From: Artocarpus heterophyllus
Taxonomy: Eukaryota; Streptophyta; Magnoliopsida; Rosales; Moraceae
Direction of reading: 5' to 3'
Assembly: GCA_025403435.1 (NCBI GenBank)
Contig: CM046345.1
Location: 16,348,160 to 16,412,159, forward strand
Length of the DNA stretch: 64,000 nt
Shown: positions 22,038 to 35,457 of the stretch, piece after piece
How positions within the stretch are numbered: position 1 is the first letter of the stretch
Layout of the letters: each line of letters opens with the position of its first letter
Notes under the pieces: model-generated
Databases searched by the model: none
Told to the model about the DNA's origin: nothing
The model's input: only the letters and a program-made list of their open reading frames with translations
Position numbers and translations under genes: made by a program

Positions 22038-25000
22038 TGTCACAACCCACCTTTTCGGGCTGTGATAAAACTCTTTCTTACTTACTTTAAGGCAAAAAAT
22101 TAGGAAATTTTTTTTTTAAATGAGAATAAATAATTGCCTTTCATTAACTTTGATAATTCTCAAAATATTTTCACATACTTGTATTTACATAATTAATACT
22201 TTTACTTTCATAACATCTTTCTTTTAAACATTTCATATCAAAATAACTTTAAACATACGTAGCAGAAAACATTACAGCAGCGGACTCCATACCCAATCTG
22301 CACATCATCCACCCCTCCGCCAGCTCACCATTTGAACTTATTCTGACCTTCTCGTCGGAATACCTACAGCATGAAATACTTAATGAGCTAACGCCTAGTA
22401 AGTCCCATAAATCCCACATGGATATTCACATGAATGCACGAATCAATTATGCTTTCTTATAAACTTTCTTTATCCTTATCATTTCTTATCTTTACTAGGG
22501 CCCAAGTGTTCGTACCATTGCACAATTTCATTTAGGTCTACGTAACACCGTGACCGTAACATATCCTTTAAACTCCCCTTGAGTTAGGAGTCGGTATGAC
22601 ACTTTTCTTAATTTCTGGTGATACATTTACCAGTCCCTTTATTATGGTTGACATACCATGCATGAAGTGATAATCACATATTATTTATGAAACATAAATT
22701 CTCTTGCATAGCATAGTACACACAGGTACTTACTTTTTATACACACTGGTACACATTAATATACGCACAGATATATAGCATAATGTACTCACAGGTACTT
22801 AACATCAAATGTACACACAAATACCTACGTTATACATACTCAAGTATTTATCATTGTACACACAAGTACGAAATCATGATACACATGCTCATTTTCATTA
22901 TTGTACACACAAGTACATAACATATTATACACACAGGTACAAAATCATGGTACACATGCTCATTTTTATTATTGTACACACAGGTACATAACATCTTGTA
23001 CACACTGGTAAACATTAATATGCTCACAATTATTCATACATGACTATACCCTTAGGTATTCATATCATGGCAAACATATAAGTTTACACTTAATTATACG
23101 CATAGGTATACATATACATACATTTCTTTCTAAACCTACATTTCATACTATAGGTGGGAAGGGTACTTACTTGATGCGAATGTCGGGCAACTTAACCTCG
23201 ATTTTCCTTCTCCTAGACTCCTAGGATCCTGTTGGCCAATTACAAAGTCATTAGCCAAATTCCACTATGTTTCGATACGAAACATCCGTTAGTTAATAAA
23301 TTGAGTTGTATTACTATGTACAACTCTAAAAACCACTGGTTTTTCTTATTTCTATCTAACTTTACCCTATCGTTTCTAACGAAGGGCGGAAACCCTTTCT
23401 AGTCGTTTTCTTATTCCATTGGAAACATTCCAAAACAGTTCGGGTTATTTAGACAAAAATGACGATTTTGCCCTTCGTGGGTCCACTAACCTACCCAAGC
23501 TCGATTTCGTTATTCTTACGGAAATAACCATATACTAATTTCAAAATAACACCCTAGTGGGTCAAATCTTTTTATTTCTCAATTATGCCCCATTTTCATA
23601 AAACTTTACGGTTTAGTCTCTGAATTGAAAATTTTAACGATTTTAACCCTGGGACTAAAATTTACTTCTTTGCATCAAAATTTCCTATTTTTCTCAAGGA
23701 TCATTTTTACTTAAGGTACCATACCTTAAATCATTTTGAAAAATGACTTTTTTGCCATTTAACACTTTTTTCACTTTTAACATATTCTTGAAAAATCAAA
23801 AACTCACAAACGATTGAGTTTTTAGACAAACCGTCTGCGTTGCCTAACAGTTTCATCGAGATCTACAACTTTCGTGTTTTAACTTTTCCCAAAATCTCAC
23901 TGTACAGGGGCCTTTTTGACTATTTTTCAAATCTGCCGAGAATGAACTTTTTCTTTCAATTTAGTCCCTATGGCATTTTTACAAAAATCCGTTTACAAAA
24001 TGTAATTCTACCCCTGAAGACACCATTCCATGCCTTAATCAAAAGATTCTCATACTCAAACATTACTTTTGCAAAGTCTAACATCAAAATTACAAAAATA
24101 ATACTTTTTGCAAAAATTGTCATTTTGCACTATAAACCGAAGTTTCACAACTCAAACTTGCCAATCATCACATATACATGAAATTCCATCAAATACATGC
24201 TCAAAACCCCTCATGGGTTTGAAAGAATAAAAATCAAAACAAAATTCAAAACTTTAAACTTTAAAACTTACCAAAATAACACTTTTTGGATTTCTAACCT
24301 TCAAAGGCTTCTTGAACTTCTTCTTGGACTTCCTTTTTATGCAAAAATACCATGGATTAACTTTTGCCCTTTACCCATGAAAAATCCATTGAAAACTCAT
24401 TAAAAAGTTTAGGATTTTACCTTAAAACTTGTGGGAAATCCTTGTACTTGCTTGTAAAACTTGGTATTTGCAAAGTTTGGGGGCTGAGAAATTTTTTTAG
24501 AGCTGTTGGTTATGGCTGCCGGAGCTTGAAAGGAAAGAAAGGAAATGAATTTTTGTGATAACTTTGCCTAATGCATCCTTATCACATTTGGTGACTCATG
24601 GTAACCCATGAGTATACCACTAGGTGTCACAAGGTGATTGGGCCACTTTTCTTGACATGTGGCCCAATAGAAAATCAAGGAGTGTCCACTTTGTGGAGTT
24701 AAAAATTTATACTGTGTAATTTTTTACCACACAGTATTTTTTCTATACTGTCGTGGTCAATTCAGTATACTTTCTATCCTTAGACTGTATAAAAATATTT
24801 AACTTACTTTTCGTTTACTTTTGGAGGCCAATCATAACATTTTTCGTATCTGCGTTTTCATTTAGCAGTATTCTTATACTGCTCTGGCCTCCTTTCTACC
24901 CCCGGTTAGGGTTAGGACAACCTCTATGTCCTATTTATATTCTAATCATTCATTTATTTATATCACAATTTCACAATTAATTATGACATGAAATTTATTT

Positions 25001-25237
25001 TATGGATATTATGCACAAATCTCTGAGTCATCAAACTCATAAAATTTGTATTTTATAATATCCACCATTGCATTACATATGCCATAAAATTTGCAATCAA
25101 TGCGGCTCATTCATATTTTATTGTAATTTTCACAAAAATTACTATTTTTACAAAGTTTCATATTTTTAAGAATAATTTCATTAATTAAACCTAATTAAAT
25201 ATTAGGTTTTATTAATGACGTTTTCTCGGTCATTACA
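22038..25237. mobile_element. Gypsy-type solo LTR (3.2 kb), TSD ATTGG
   Basis: The sequence begins TGTCACAACCC and ends GGTCATTACA and is flanked by a perfect 5-bp duplication ATTGG (22033-22037 and 25238-25242). No PBS, gag or pol is attached, so it is a solo LTR left by recombination between two LTRs. TGTAATGACC on the minus strand is a usual plant Gypsy LTR start, suggesting that the element ran on the minus strand. It shares the CAGTAT-rich segment and the GGACAC...TTGGGCCAC segment with the LTR at 62511-64000. Confidence 0.9.
22700..23030. repeat. Degenerate minisatellite in the solo LTR
   Basis: About ten variants of TGTACACACAGGTAC alternate with short spacers. Part of the array is a higher-order unit of about 65 bp containing AAATCATGRTACACATGCTCATTTT, seen twice at 22875-22970. 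Confidence 0.75.
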
Positions 25238-25242
25238 ATTGG

Positions 25243-27949
25243 AGCAGCATTGTAATATTAAATTTAATTTCTTTGTGATCTGCAACATTTTTTTTGGAGG
25301 CAGCTTTCAAGATACAACGTGAGCAAGCAGATCTTCAATTTATTGATCTCTGGTATTATTTTTGCTAAGAAAGTTGTTTCGCATCTCAGTTGGAACTATA
25401 AAGCTCTTAGCAACTACAATAAAAAGTAAAAAATTACTATAGTGTAAAGCTTTTATATAATATAGTTTGCAAACTAACATTTTCAGTTTCAACCGCTCTT
25501 TCAAACACTTAAAAAGTAATGAACAATTTATTAATTATCAGAAGTGATGATCATGTAGTGTTGTGAATATTCGAGTAGATCAATGAAATAGCAAATGATT
25601 CCCCACGTTCTGTAGGTTTAGTTAGAATTTTCAGAACGTACCTTCGATTGCTGTTGTATTTATCCCTTGTGGATTCTTCGTACTTTTAAGTTAAATTGAT
25701 GGGTGCTATTACTCATACCACTTAATTCGCTGGTCGTTACACGTGGAATTAATTTCCTTTCGTTTGAGCGTAATTCTACATATGTTGATGAGCTATTACT
25801 TCCAAAAAAATAGGTTGAGATATTTGATGGATCGTGCTTTGCGATACTGATAATATTTTCTTACCTGGGCTCTCACATTTTTTTTTGGAAAGGATCACTT
25901 CACATATACTTATCCCATTTGGTGTTATTTTATGAGTTTTTAAAAATGTTTTTGCACGTTTTTTTTAAAAAAAATTTCAAAAATATTCTCCGTATAATTT
26001 ATCAAAAATTTTCATTTTTAAAACAAGACAATTTTTATCTATTTTAATAACACTACCAAATGGGCCTATGTTTTTCTCGATGATTTCTCTTGACGGTTCA
26101 CTGGTTCAGATTTTTCAACGTGCTACACTGTCAACGGAGATATAGCAGGTCCGTTGTGCTATAAGTATTGTAAATAGCCGACTCTTTGAGTAAATGTGTA
26201 CTCTTTTTGCCCTCTAGTATCTTTTCTACTAGGTTTTCTGCTATAAGTTTTCTAATTAATCATAAGTTTTTCTGACGAGGCATATCTGGATCTCACTCTC
26301 AAGAAATGCAAGCTTTCTGCTTAATCCTTTAAGACTCCTGGCTTTAAACTTTATATGCTTCATTTTTATGTTTTGTTTTCCAACTCTGGCCTTTTTAGCT
26401 TTCGATTCTTTTGAAATGTTATATCTTGTTTTCGCCTTTTGAACTCCAAATTTGCACTCTTTTTTTTTTTTTTTAATATATTAGACTGTGGAATTTAGTG
26501 TGGGATAATCTAATCAGCAGTATCAACCTAATTAAAATGTGTTCTTAGGTTTGATGCTGGTTGACGTTAGTTGTTTCCTCTATTAATTCATTTGATTTCT
26601 TTTGTTTAAAAAAAAAAGCCCATGACTATTATTTATTGACAATATATTGATAGTTCATTGGGATTCGATGGGTTTATAATTAATGTTTTCTCACAAATTA
26701 TAGTTTCGTCGCCTGTTCTAATATTTTACTGATCAACTTGCTATTATTTACAGTTCTTGAAAATATCTTTTCTAGGGTTAGTCAAAAGAGAAATAAATAT
26801 ACTTTTTACATCTAAATATAAAATTAACCAGCTAATTATTTGCAGCATGTAGTCACTAATCCTGTTATGATTGAGCACTTCTTACCCCCACAAAATTTCT
26901 AAAGTAAAAGTTCATTAATTCCAATTTCCATCTAGAGCGCAGGGTCAAAACAGTAAAAAATGTCGGTCTTAATTTTGAAAGAAACATAGACAATATATAA
27001 TGTCGCACGAAAATGAAATGTTTTCATACTTCTATACATGATGTTGGAACTTGTGGCGTGCCCCACCAAATGTGTCTATACTAGCAGACATTCAACATTT
27101 CCAGTTTTCTATAATCTACCTAATTAGTGCAAATTTCCTTATCAGTTGGACCTTTTTCTCATTTTCTGAATTTGTATTTAGAACACGACTTATGATTAAG
27201 CAGTGTCTGCTTTTCCGGAACTAGATCATTGAGCTTGGTGCAATTTTGAAAACTGGGTTTCACAATGTTTAGATTATAATTCAATATATTGTAATTTATT
27301 ATCCATCAAAAAGAGATAAAAGCTATTATTACTTTGGTAACTTGTATTCCAATGCAACATCGTATTAATATTTTGTTATTTTAAAAATGTTAAAATGGTG
27401 CTCTGTGGTATTTGAAAATATTATTTTAGAATGCTAACTCTATTTTTATGTCTTGAAATTTTCAACTTACTTTTTATGAAAAAAAAAAAACCTGAAATTA
27501 GTTTCACAAACTTATCAAAGAAAATCAAATAGGGAAAAAAAAACTCATACAACAAAACATATTCGTAGCTTTCTTCATTTTTATGTTTATTTTTTATTAA
27601 TATTTACGCAATTAATTTGGACTGTATTAATAAAAGAGTAAGTTAGAAAATTTTATATACTAAAACAAGGGCTCAGAACAACAAATAATATTTTTGAAAA
27701 TCATGAAGCATCTTTTTTAATATTTTTCAATCAACAATAACAATTTGATATTTCATTAAAATAAATAAAACCATACCAAAATGATAAAACCCAATTAGAC
27801 ACTGTCCATCCGTTATCCTGATTACTAGCATATTCTTTATACATCTTTTTCCTTCTTCTTTTTTTCGCCTTTTTAACGGACGGTACAACGTTATTTTGTA
27901 GAGTATTAGCTGTGGACTGTAAAGCGTTATCTATAGGCAACACTTATGA
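25243..27949. other. Gene-free AT-rich interval
   Basis: A short coding-flavoured stretch at about 25300-25355 (reading EAAFKIQREQADLQFIDLW) is closed on both sides and unassigned. The palindromic module ACTATAGTGTAAAGC...TATATAATATAGT lies near 25435-25470. Nothing else was recognised. Confidence 0.4.
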
Positions 27950-28122
27950 GGTATTTGATAAGGTGAGTTACAACTTATAAATTCTAATTTAAATAGTTGA
28001 AAGTTTTTACATATTATAATAAAAAATAAAAAGTTACTATAATATAAAATTCTCACATATTATAGTAATTTTAATCAAAATTGATTCTAACCATGAAGTC
28101 TAACTCATTTTACCAAACACCC
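27950..28122. mobile_element. MITE, first copy
   Basis: The ends GGTATTTGATAAGGTGAGTT and (inverted) GGTGTTTGGTAAAATGAGTT are ~20-bp imperfect terminal repeats around a palindromic centre (ACTATAATATAAAATTC...TATTATAGT). At 173 bp with no coding capacity it fits a MITE. The target duplication is not clear enough to assign a superfamily. Confidence 0.6.
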
Positions 28123-28189
28123 TATTAGCTTTTCCCATTACAAATATATCAAAGTAAGTAATGCGTTGTGATTAAGCTGTCTTTATATC

Positions 28190-28376
28190 ATCAGTTGTTT
28201 TAAGAATGCTTGCAAAATTTAGGAAGTGAATTCAAACTAAAAAGTTTGAATTGAAAGTGTTGTAACATGTGAAAGTTTTACGCTATAGCATGTATTTACT
28301 TTTACTTTAGTATATAAAAATTTTATACTGTTTAAGTTGAAACTAATGAGTTTTAATTGATTTTTGTCAAACACCC
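28190..28376. mobile_element. MITE, second diverged copy
   Basis: It ends GTCAAACACCCTATTA, like the first copy 70 bp upstream (CCAAACACCCTATTA), and carries the same central module (TACGCTATAGCATG...TTTATACTG). The left end is poorly preserved. Two related copies lie side by side. Confidence 0.45.
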
Positions 28377-28379
28377 TAT

Positions 28380-29656
28380 TAAGTGATCATGAGAAGCTTC
28401 ATAACACTATATCTTTATTTTTCCAACTTTATCTTCTTTTTGTTTTTTGGGATAATTATTCTCATATATTTCTTTTTTTTATTTTTTTCCCTTCTTATCC
28501 TTTTAGTTTCTTGACAATATCAGGGCGTACATTAATCAAAACATTTTAACTGATATAATCTTTTAATTTTTACAGTATAATATATTAATTAGTTTAACAT
28601 TTTAATTAATTAATGTGACATAATATTATTATAAAAATAATAAAAGAAACATGAACAAAAGCACAGGGACCCGAATCCGTTACAGCATGTCATTCATAGA
28701 ACAATTCTCAACGTCTTTTGTTTGGGAAACCGCCAATAATATTATCTTCATTCTATTTCAGTCAATTAATGTAATAATTAATTAGTAAAGGATGGTACAT
28801 TTTTTTTTTTTACTAATTAACTTAATTCTGATCGAAATTGTTCCCCATTAAATGATAGAAAACAGTGGGATCTTCCTAACCGATTGACAAACACAGAAAA
28901 AGAAGCACCGCCATGTATGGTAAACCTAATTAAGCAAAGTATGGCATGATCTTCTCTTCTCGATTTTGTTTAAAAGTTTGTACCATGCAGGCACGGGAAA
29001 GGGAGCTCCAAACTGTGTCTAGGGACTCTGAATTTATGTGGATTTTAAAGATATATCAACTAAATTACTAATAGCATTATAATCAGTTTGAGTTGGAAAA
29101 AGGGTTGTTGGTTTACGCGTTGGGGGATTTCAAACTTAGGAACATTCAAAGAAAAAAAAAAAAAAAGGTTAAAGGTGGTTTGCCATTACATGACATTATC
29201 ACATGGAAGCCACAAACCATATAATATTAATATTTTACATATATATATATATATATATAATAATTAATATTTTAGTTTGATTGAGACACAACAGTGTTTT
29301 TACATTATTGACGCACTATGTCATGAAGGAATAAGTGTATTATAAGACGTCAACAACTCAAGCTCTATGTTAATTACTTTGCCATCCAACCAACCCCCTG
29401 CAAAAGCGTAGGAGATAGAAATTGTTTTGGGGAAGCAAAACAAAAAAAAAAAAAAGCTTATAAGAGAGTTTGATCCACTTTTTAAAGTTTAGAATTAAAA
29501 AAAAAAGAATTTTATTATAAATAATATAGTTGATATTAGTTTATTTTAACACTTAATAAGTTTAAAAAAGGAGCATACTTAAAAGTTAATTTAAAGTCTA
29601 CTCATTAAAATTTTGTAACAATTCTATGACAATTACGATTGAAAAAAAATAATGAG

Positions 29657-29702
<46 letters not shown>

Positions 29703-31500
29703 GGGGCAAAAGGCCAAGAAGCCCAAAAATGCTGGATCTCTTCTTGGTCCGTTTGGTAAATGGATTCAAATTAGTGATTTGATTTGAGTTGTATGATTTG
29801 AATTAAGATTTGAGTTAGTGATTTGAATTGTTATCCAAATTGATGTTTGATTGTGTATTTAAGTTTTAATCTGAGTATGGAATAAAATTGAAATTTGTGT
29901 TTGGAGAGGTAGTGAAAATAATTTTTGATTTATTAACAAATCTAATAAAATCTTAATGTTAATAATCTTAAAAAATATGCAATATGGATCTTAATTTATT
30001 CCTTTCTTCATTAGGAACACAATGAAAAAAAAATCATCTTATTTGGATATCAAATGAAGAAGTTATCCGAGTATCAAAAGTTTGAGAGGGGTCAGAACTC
30101 TGAAAACTTAGATTCTTGATACTCAAGGAATTCAGATTTTTTGGGAAACAAACACGTATCCAAAGGATTCTTGATACTCGAATCTAAATTTGAGTCCATT
30201 GAGTCTAAAGAATACACAAAACAAACAATTTGTAAAATTTCCAATAGCTTATAGAGCTGTAAATTCAAGCAACCCAACTTTGGTTCATGCATGTAAGGGA
30301 CGGAGGGTCTTTGACTTGACCTACACAAGGATATGATCCAGGTTGTTTATGTTTGTGAAAGAGAAATTGATGCCCAGCTTGGCCCTAATGCCTGTTGGGC
30401 AAAATGCAGACCTAATAGCAAGCTTAGCTATAGGGGGACTAGGGGCAGAGTGAGGCTAGGGTGAGGGGTGGGCCGTGTAAACATGCCTATGAAAAGGGCA
30501 AGCAATTTTTAAAAGAAAATTCAATCAATCATAAATTTTTGAGTTTTTTTTTATCCTGTGAAGAGATTGATTTTATAGAGAATTTAGGAACCAAGTTTAA
30601 AACTAAAGTTTCAACTGCTACGGTGTAAAGCTTCATATACCACAGTGTAGAACAAAAATATAATAGCTATAAAGCTCTCACTTGTTACAATATTTAAGTT
30701 CTAACTTGATTTCAAACATAATGATTGAAAACAAAATAAGTATAACAACACATATTAATATATATGTATGTATGTATGTATGAACATACAAATAAAAATT
30801 ACAGGCAAGTGTATATAAGTACATGACAATAATTACAATATGGAAATTCTAATTGTACCTCGATCTTGAAACCATCCAATTGTTGTTTTTCAACGAGAAA
30901 ATAATTAAAAAACAACTTGAGAGATTTTTAGAGAGAATTTGGGAGAGTTGGAGAAGAGAGAACTAGAGAATTCGTGACTTGGAAGAGGAATACAAGCGTA
31001 GGATTCGAGAATTGAGATAATTGTGTGGAGTTTGTAGAATGGTTAGATGAAAAGTTAAGAAAAAAAATATATATATATCTCAAAAGAAATGCAAGGCTAT
31101 ACAACCCAAGCCGCCAGGCGTGTTTGAAACTTACGCACAAACACGCCCAAACGTTACTTTGGGCTTGGCCCGACTCGTAATCTTATGCTCCATGATGGGC
31201 TTAACATGCGGGGTAATATGCCGCTAATTGTCTTTGCGGGATTTTTGTCCAAATCCTCGAGCGCAGAAAACCTGCGAAGTAGTGCTGGAAATTTGACGTA
31301 TAAATGCATGGGAAATAGGTTTTCTGCGTTAAGTAGTGCTGGAATTTTGGCGTATAAATTCATGGGAACTACGGATTGATGACAAACAAAATTTTCTCGA
31401 GAGCATTATTTGTCAAAAATAGGTATATAATTTTAATTGGTATAAAGTATAGGAGATTATAGCTCAAACCTTTTGAAACAAAAGCATATTAGCGTTTCTT
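28380..31500. other. Gene-free AT-rich interval with microsatellites
   Basis: (TA)n runs at 29239-29259 and 29660-29698, a (TATG)n run at 30763-30781, a partial MITE-like module at 30600-30720, and a 54-bp tandem duplication at 31278-31369 (AGTAGTGCTGGAA...CGTATAAA units). 30920-31130 has the GAGA-rich look of an LTR U5/leader on the minus strand, but no boundaries could be fixed. No gene recognised. Confidence 0.5.
29660..29698. repeat. (TA)n microsatellite
   Basis: A run of about 19 TA dinucleotides; likely length-polymorphic. Confidence 0.95.
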
Positions 31501-31511
31501 GCTTTAAACTT

Positions 31512-33368
31512 TGATACCATAAATCCTTCAAGCCAAGTATCCACCAATAGATTAATGAGTGATCATCAAACAATAACAAATACTAATCTCACACCTTTTC
31601 TGATGTACTATATACACAAAATATAAGATAACATGATTTTATTAGAGAATAACTTCACGAGTTTTCTCTCTGGAAGAATATCTCACTCTTCTGTTTTGAG
31701 AATTCTCTCAGAACTCTCCTTTTTTTTCTCTCGTGGATCTCATCCAACTCTAATTATTTATAGCTGGGCAATCATCTCACTCATATCTTGAGTGAGTGGG
31801 TTTGGTGGAAGAAAACATTTGATAAACAAAAAAGTTTCTGGTCAACGTATGCATGTACCCATTTTTTTCATGATTGATTACTGTAATGTGGACTTTTGTC
31901 CATTTCATTAAGTTCATCATTTAATGCACGCTTGTTTACTTTTCCTTTAATAAATGTACGTAAATTTCCACGGTGGAATAATGGAGAAGTAAACTTTGTC
32001 AATTTTTTTATGTCACATCCATCTTTTCTTTTTTTGTTTAATTCAATAAATTCAAATTTATTTAAAATTAATTTAAATCAATTAATTTTATGCATACCAC
32101 TAAGAGTTTCCTCTCAATAGCAAATACAGATACAATATGATCATACCATAATATGTTTCACAAAATTTAAATATATTTAATTAATTTTATTAATTAAATA
32201 TAATTAACTAATTTAAATTTAATTGACCATTGCACATTCAATATGACAACATCAGTCGTTTTCTTCTTATATGTTATAGAAAATATTTATCCTGTGCCAT
32301 ATTGATATTTATAGTGTAAGATATTTAATTTAGAATTCAACAATTCCAAATCTATTTAATTCATTACTATGTACTTCATCCAATATAGTGTTTATAAAGT
32401 CGACATTAGGGACCTATGGTCCTATAATTTCAAGCTCCAATAAATTTGATAACTAATTAAACTCTTTAATCAATGTGCTAAATTTATTAGTTTTAAAGGT
32501 ACTCTACTAAAAACTTAAAATTGTACTCTTAAAATTATAATAATAATTACTCAAAAAAAATAGCGAGTAGTTTATTGATATAGTCTATATAAGTCAATCC
32601 TTCATAACTAGTTCATAATAAGAGTTAGGTTTAAATTTCATTTACCTCTTTTATTGTATCTTTATCCTTAAGTTTCAATGATTCTATAATAAACAGTTAA
32701 TTTATAATTTTATTATAAACGAGCTCTCTAGTATTCAAGCCCTGAATCATCACTCAAGAGCATTATTTTTCTAACTTCCAATAGGAAAGAATAGATTCCG
32801 TATCTGTATTGTCATCCCAGCCACTTATTTCACTATGTTTTTAAGATGCAAAGTTATGATCTGTCTATAGACAAATTTTATCGAGCAAGTCAAAGAATAT
32901 AATGTCATAAATAGAAGTCTAATAAATACTTTAAATTAAGATTGTCTTATATATGATCACCATAGTGATAAATTTAAACACTCTATATATAGGAATATTA
33001 TTAGAGGTTCATAATTTATCTGATACAGTCCTATATTATCCATTATATAAAGTACCTTTCATTCAATGTCTCTACATTAATAGTCTGGATAAGAGTATTT
33101 TATTCTAAATGAGATTGGACCATACTTGTAATATGTAATTAAAGATCCCAACTTTAATTAATTTCTTACGGACTATTTAGATTATTATCTATAAATTTAA
33201 TCCTCAGTATATAACAATTATATGCTACACTTATAGTTACATTAATAATCATGGGATTGATGTTTATTTAAGTATTCATATACAAAAATAAAAATAATAA
33301 ATATCATTTTATTCAAATTAACCAACAACATGAACAATGTCTATGCATGTAGGGCATCAATCCCAACA
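31512..33368 (-). repeat. 3' LTR of element A (left end uncertain)
   Basis: The right end is fixed by ATCCCAACA at 33368 next to the minus-strand purine tract. The interior is AT-rich with a CTTCTGTTTTGAGAATTCTC-like leader on the minus strand near 31690. A degenerate PBS-like TGGTATCAAAG lies at about 31508-31518 but does not place a clean LTR edge. Confidence 0.55.
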
Positions 33369-33482
33369 ATCTCTTACTTGTCCTAAAGCAGGTGAGACAC
33401 TTCAAGCCCAAGCCTTTCAAGTGTCCCTAAAAACTCTTTGTAAGTAACTTATTGGTGAAAAGATCAGCAACATTGTTCTTAG

Positions 33483-35452
33483 TGTTGGAAACAAAGTGCA
33501 CAGCGGAATTTCAAAATTTTTTTCATTAGAGTAATTTCCAAAACACAAGTTTGACATGTTATATGTATAAATTAGACAGATCTTACTAACCTCGTGTGCT
33601 AAAGAACCTCCGCAACCTGTGTAGAGAAGTAACGTTCCAGAAGAGCCTCAACCAACTGGTCTTCTTTGCTATTCTCTATCCACAACCGGAGTGAGTGTGG
33701 GCTCACACGTACAGCTCTTCCACCGGTGACTCTCCTTCCAACCAATAGAGAGAACCCAAAGCTAGTGTTCGTGATTTGTGAACAAAAGCTCTCAGGGAGT
33801 TTTCAGATGCTCACTAGAAGAGTATCACTCTTAATCTCTCAAATTGATCTAAGTAAATCATGAGACTCACTCCCTTTATATAGCTATTGGTCCTGGGGTC
33901 AGTCCATATCAGATTAGGTCTCAAAAACTCGAAACAGAATCAAGTTCGGATCAATATCTGATAAGATTCACGTAAAAACACGTAATCTTATCTCTCGCTG
34001 ATCGGCAGGTCGAACTCCCGAGAAAAAATCTACGCGAATCTTTTATTTTTCACCCGAGATTCTAAAGGATAAAGTCTCAGTTTTGATTCAAATAACCCAA
34101 TAGAGAAGTTCTCTAATCAAAACAAACTTTATCAAGATAACCTCTAAGAAAATAAATGAATTCACAATAATTCTACAAGTTTATCTTGATCTAATTTGTC
34201 CAAAATTAAAACAACCGATAAACAGACAAGAATTATCTGATCGTAATAATTCAACAAGTTTATCTTGAACTAATTTCTTACAAAATTAATTCAACCGATA
34301 AACAGACATGAATTATTTGATTCTTACAAATTTTAAACCAATCTGATAAATCCGACATAAGTCACCAATTAATGGAAAAGGACGCCGTGTCGTTACAGGA
34401 TTTTGTGAGCTAGCAAAGGGGACCAAAATGGACCTACAAAGTTCAAGCTCATGATAATTATGAAGCCCAATATCTCAGATATACATTTCACAATTATCAA
34501 CTCCAACGCTACTCCACTAAAAGCTTGGAGCTGCACTGTCGAACTTTATAGAATTACGAAGCTCGTGTAGCTAAGTCTCCATGATATATCATAGTGTATC
34601 GTATCCCCATATGATCATCCATAATCGGCTTAAGGACAAGTTTTGTCTTACCTTCCCGGTTATTTTTATCTTACGTTCCATTGTCTCACCATTAGAAAAC
34701 TTACCATCCAAAGATAGTATACCATTCGGTTACACCTATGTATCCAAATGGTTGAGCGCTCCAGTTTTCTAATTACAGGACAACGCGTATAAGAGGATAT
34801 CATTACTCCTAAAGAGGAGCTATGAATTCCATATCTATGAATAACAAGTCTATGCTATCAAGAGTCGTGCCTCCAACGTACCGACATGTATACCACTATT
34901 GAGATGTGGGTGTCACCTTTTGGCACATCAAAAGACACAAGTCGAGACAACGGGCCTACTATTCATCTCAGGATTAAGATACAATACAAATGACTGTCTA
35001 AAGTGAATCGATTTGCCGAGACAGAATTATTAATCCAAATCAATTCACTTTATGTCCCGATCCAACACATCGTCACCTATGACAACGTGCCAATGTTTCT
35101 ATTCATGGAGTCCAACTCCGATGGTCAAGACAAACCATCTCCCAAAAGGGATATAGACAACATAACAATCTTTACATGAATAAAGTGCCCAACTTTATTC
35201 CCTCGATTACGGATCATATGTTTTAGACCGTCACCCTAAGAATCGTGTCTTCCGCATAATCAGTCCATCATATGCTCACTTCTTAAGGTTTAGACTGACA
35301 GTCTCAGATTACTGTTTGCTTATCATACATTCAACAAATATGAACATAAAGAGGACAAGATTTGGTATATATAAAAGAATAAATTCTTTATTGATAAAAA
35401 TGTCTCCAAAAACGTATTACATTTTTACTCCTTAGGGCATACATGTCTAACA
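33483..35452 (-). mobile_element. Solo LTR B of the C-type Copia family, TSD CTTAG
   Basis: It begins TGTTGGAAACAAAGTGC and ends ACATGTCTAACA, the reverse complement of the LTR at 47836-49865, and is flanked by a perfect CTTAG duplication (33478-33482 and 35453-35457). At 1970 bp it is a full LTR with no internal sequence, inserted in the RNase H region of element A. One CGGCAGG palindrome half-copy is present near 34003, against three in the C LTRs. Confidence 0.95.
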
Positions 35453-35457
35453 CTTAG

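Noticed and set aside
22700..23030. Regularly spaced short repeats that could suggest a CRISPR-like array
   Set aside because: Repeats are degenerate, spacers are not unique or uniform, and the context is a plant LTR.
29166..29215. Possible microRNA-like hairpin (GGTGGTTTGCC...GGAAGCCACAAACC)
   Set aside because: Pairing is interrupted and short, it matches no miRNA I recognise, and the region is otherwise featureless.
30092..30328. 78-codon minus-strand frame
   Set aside because: No recognisable domain, no coding neighbours and no splice continuation found.
31508..31518. PBS-like TGGTATCAAAG on the minus strand beside the element A LTR
   Set aside because: The adjoining sequence does not begin with TG, and the purine tract on the other side already shows this to be a 3' LTR; a tandem-element explanation is possible but unsupported.
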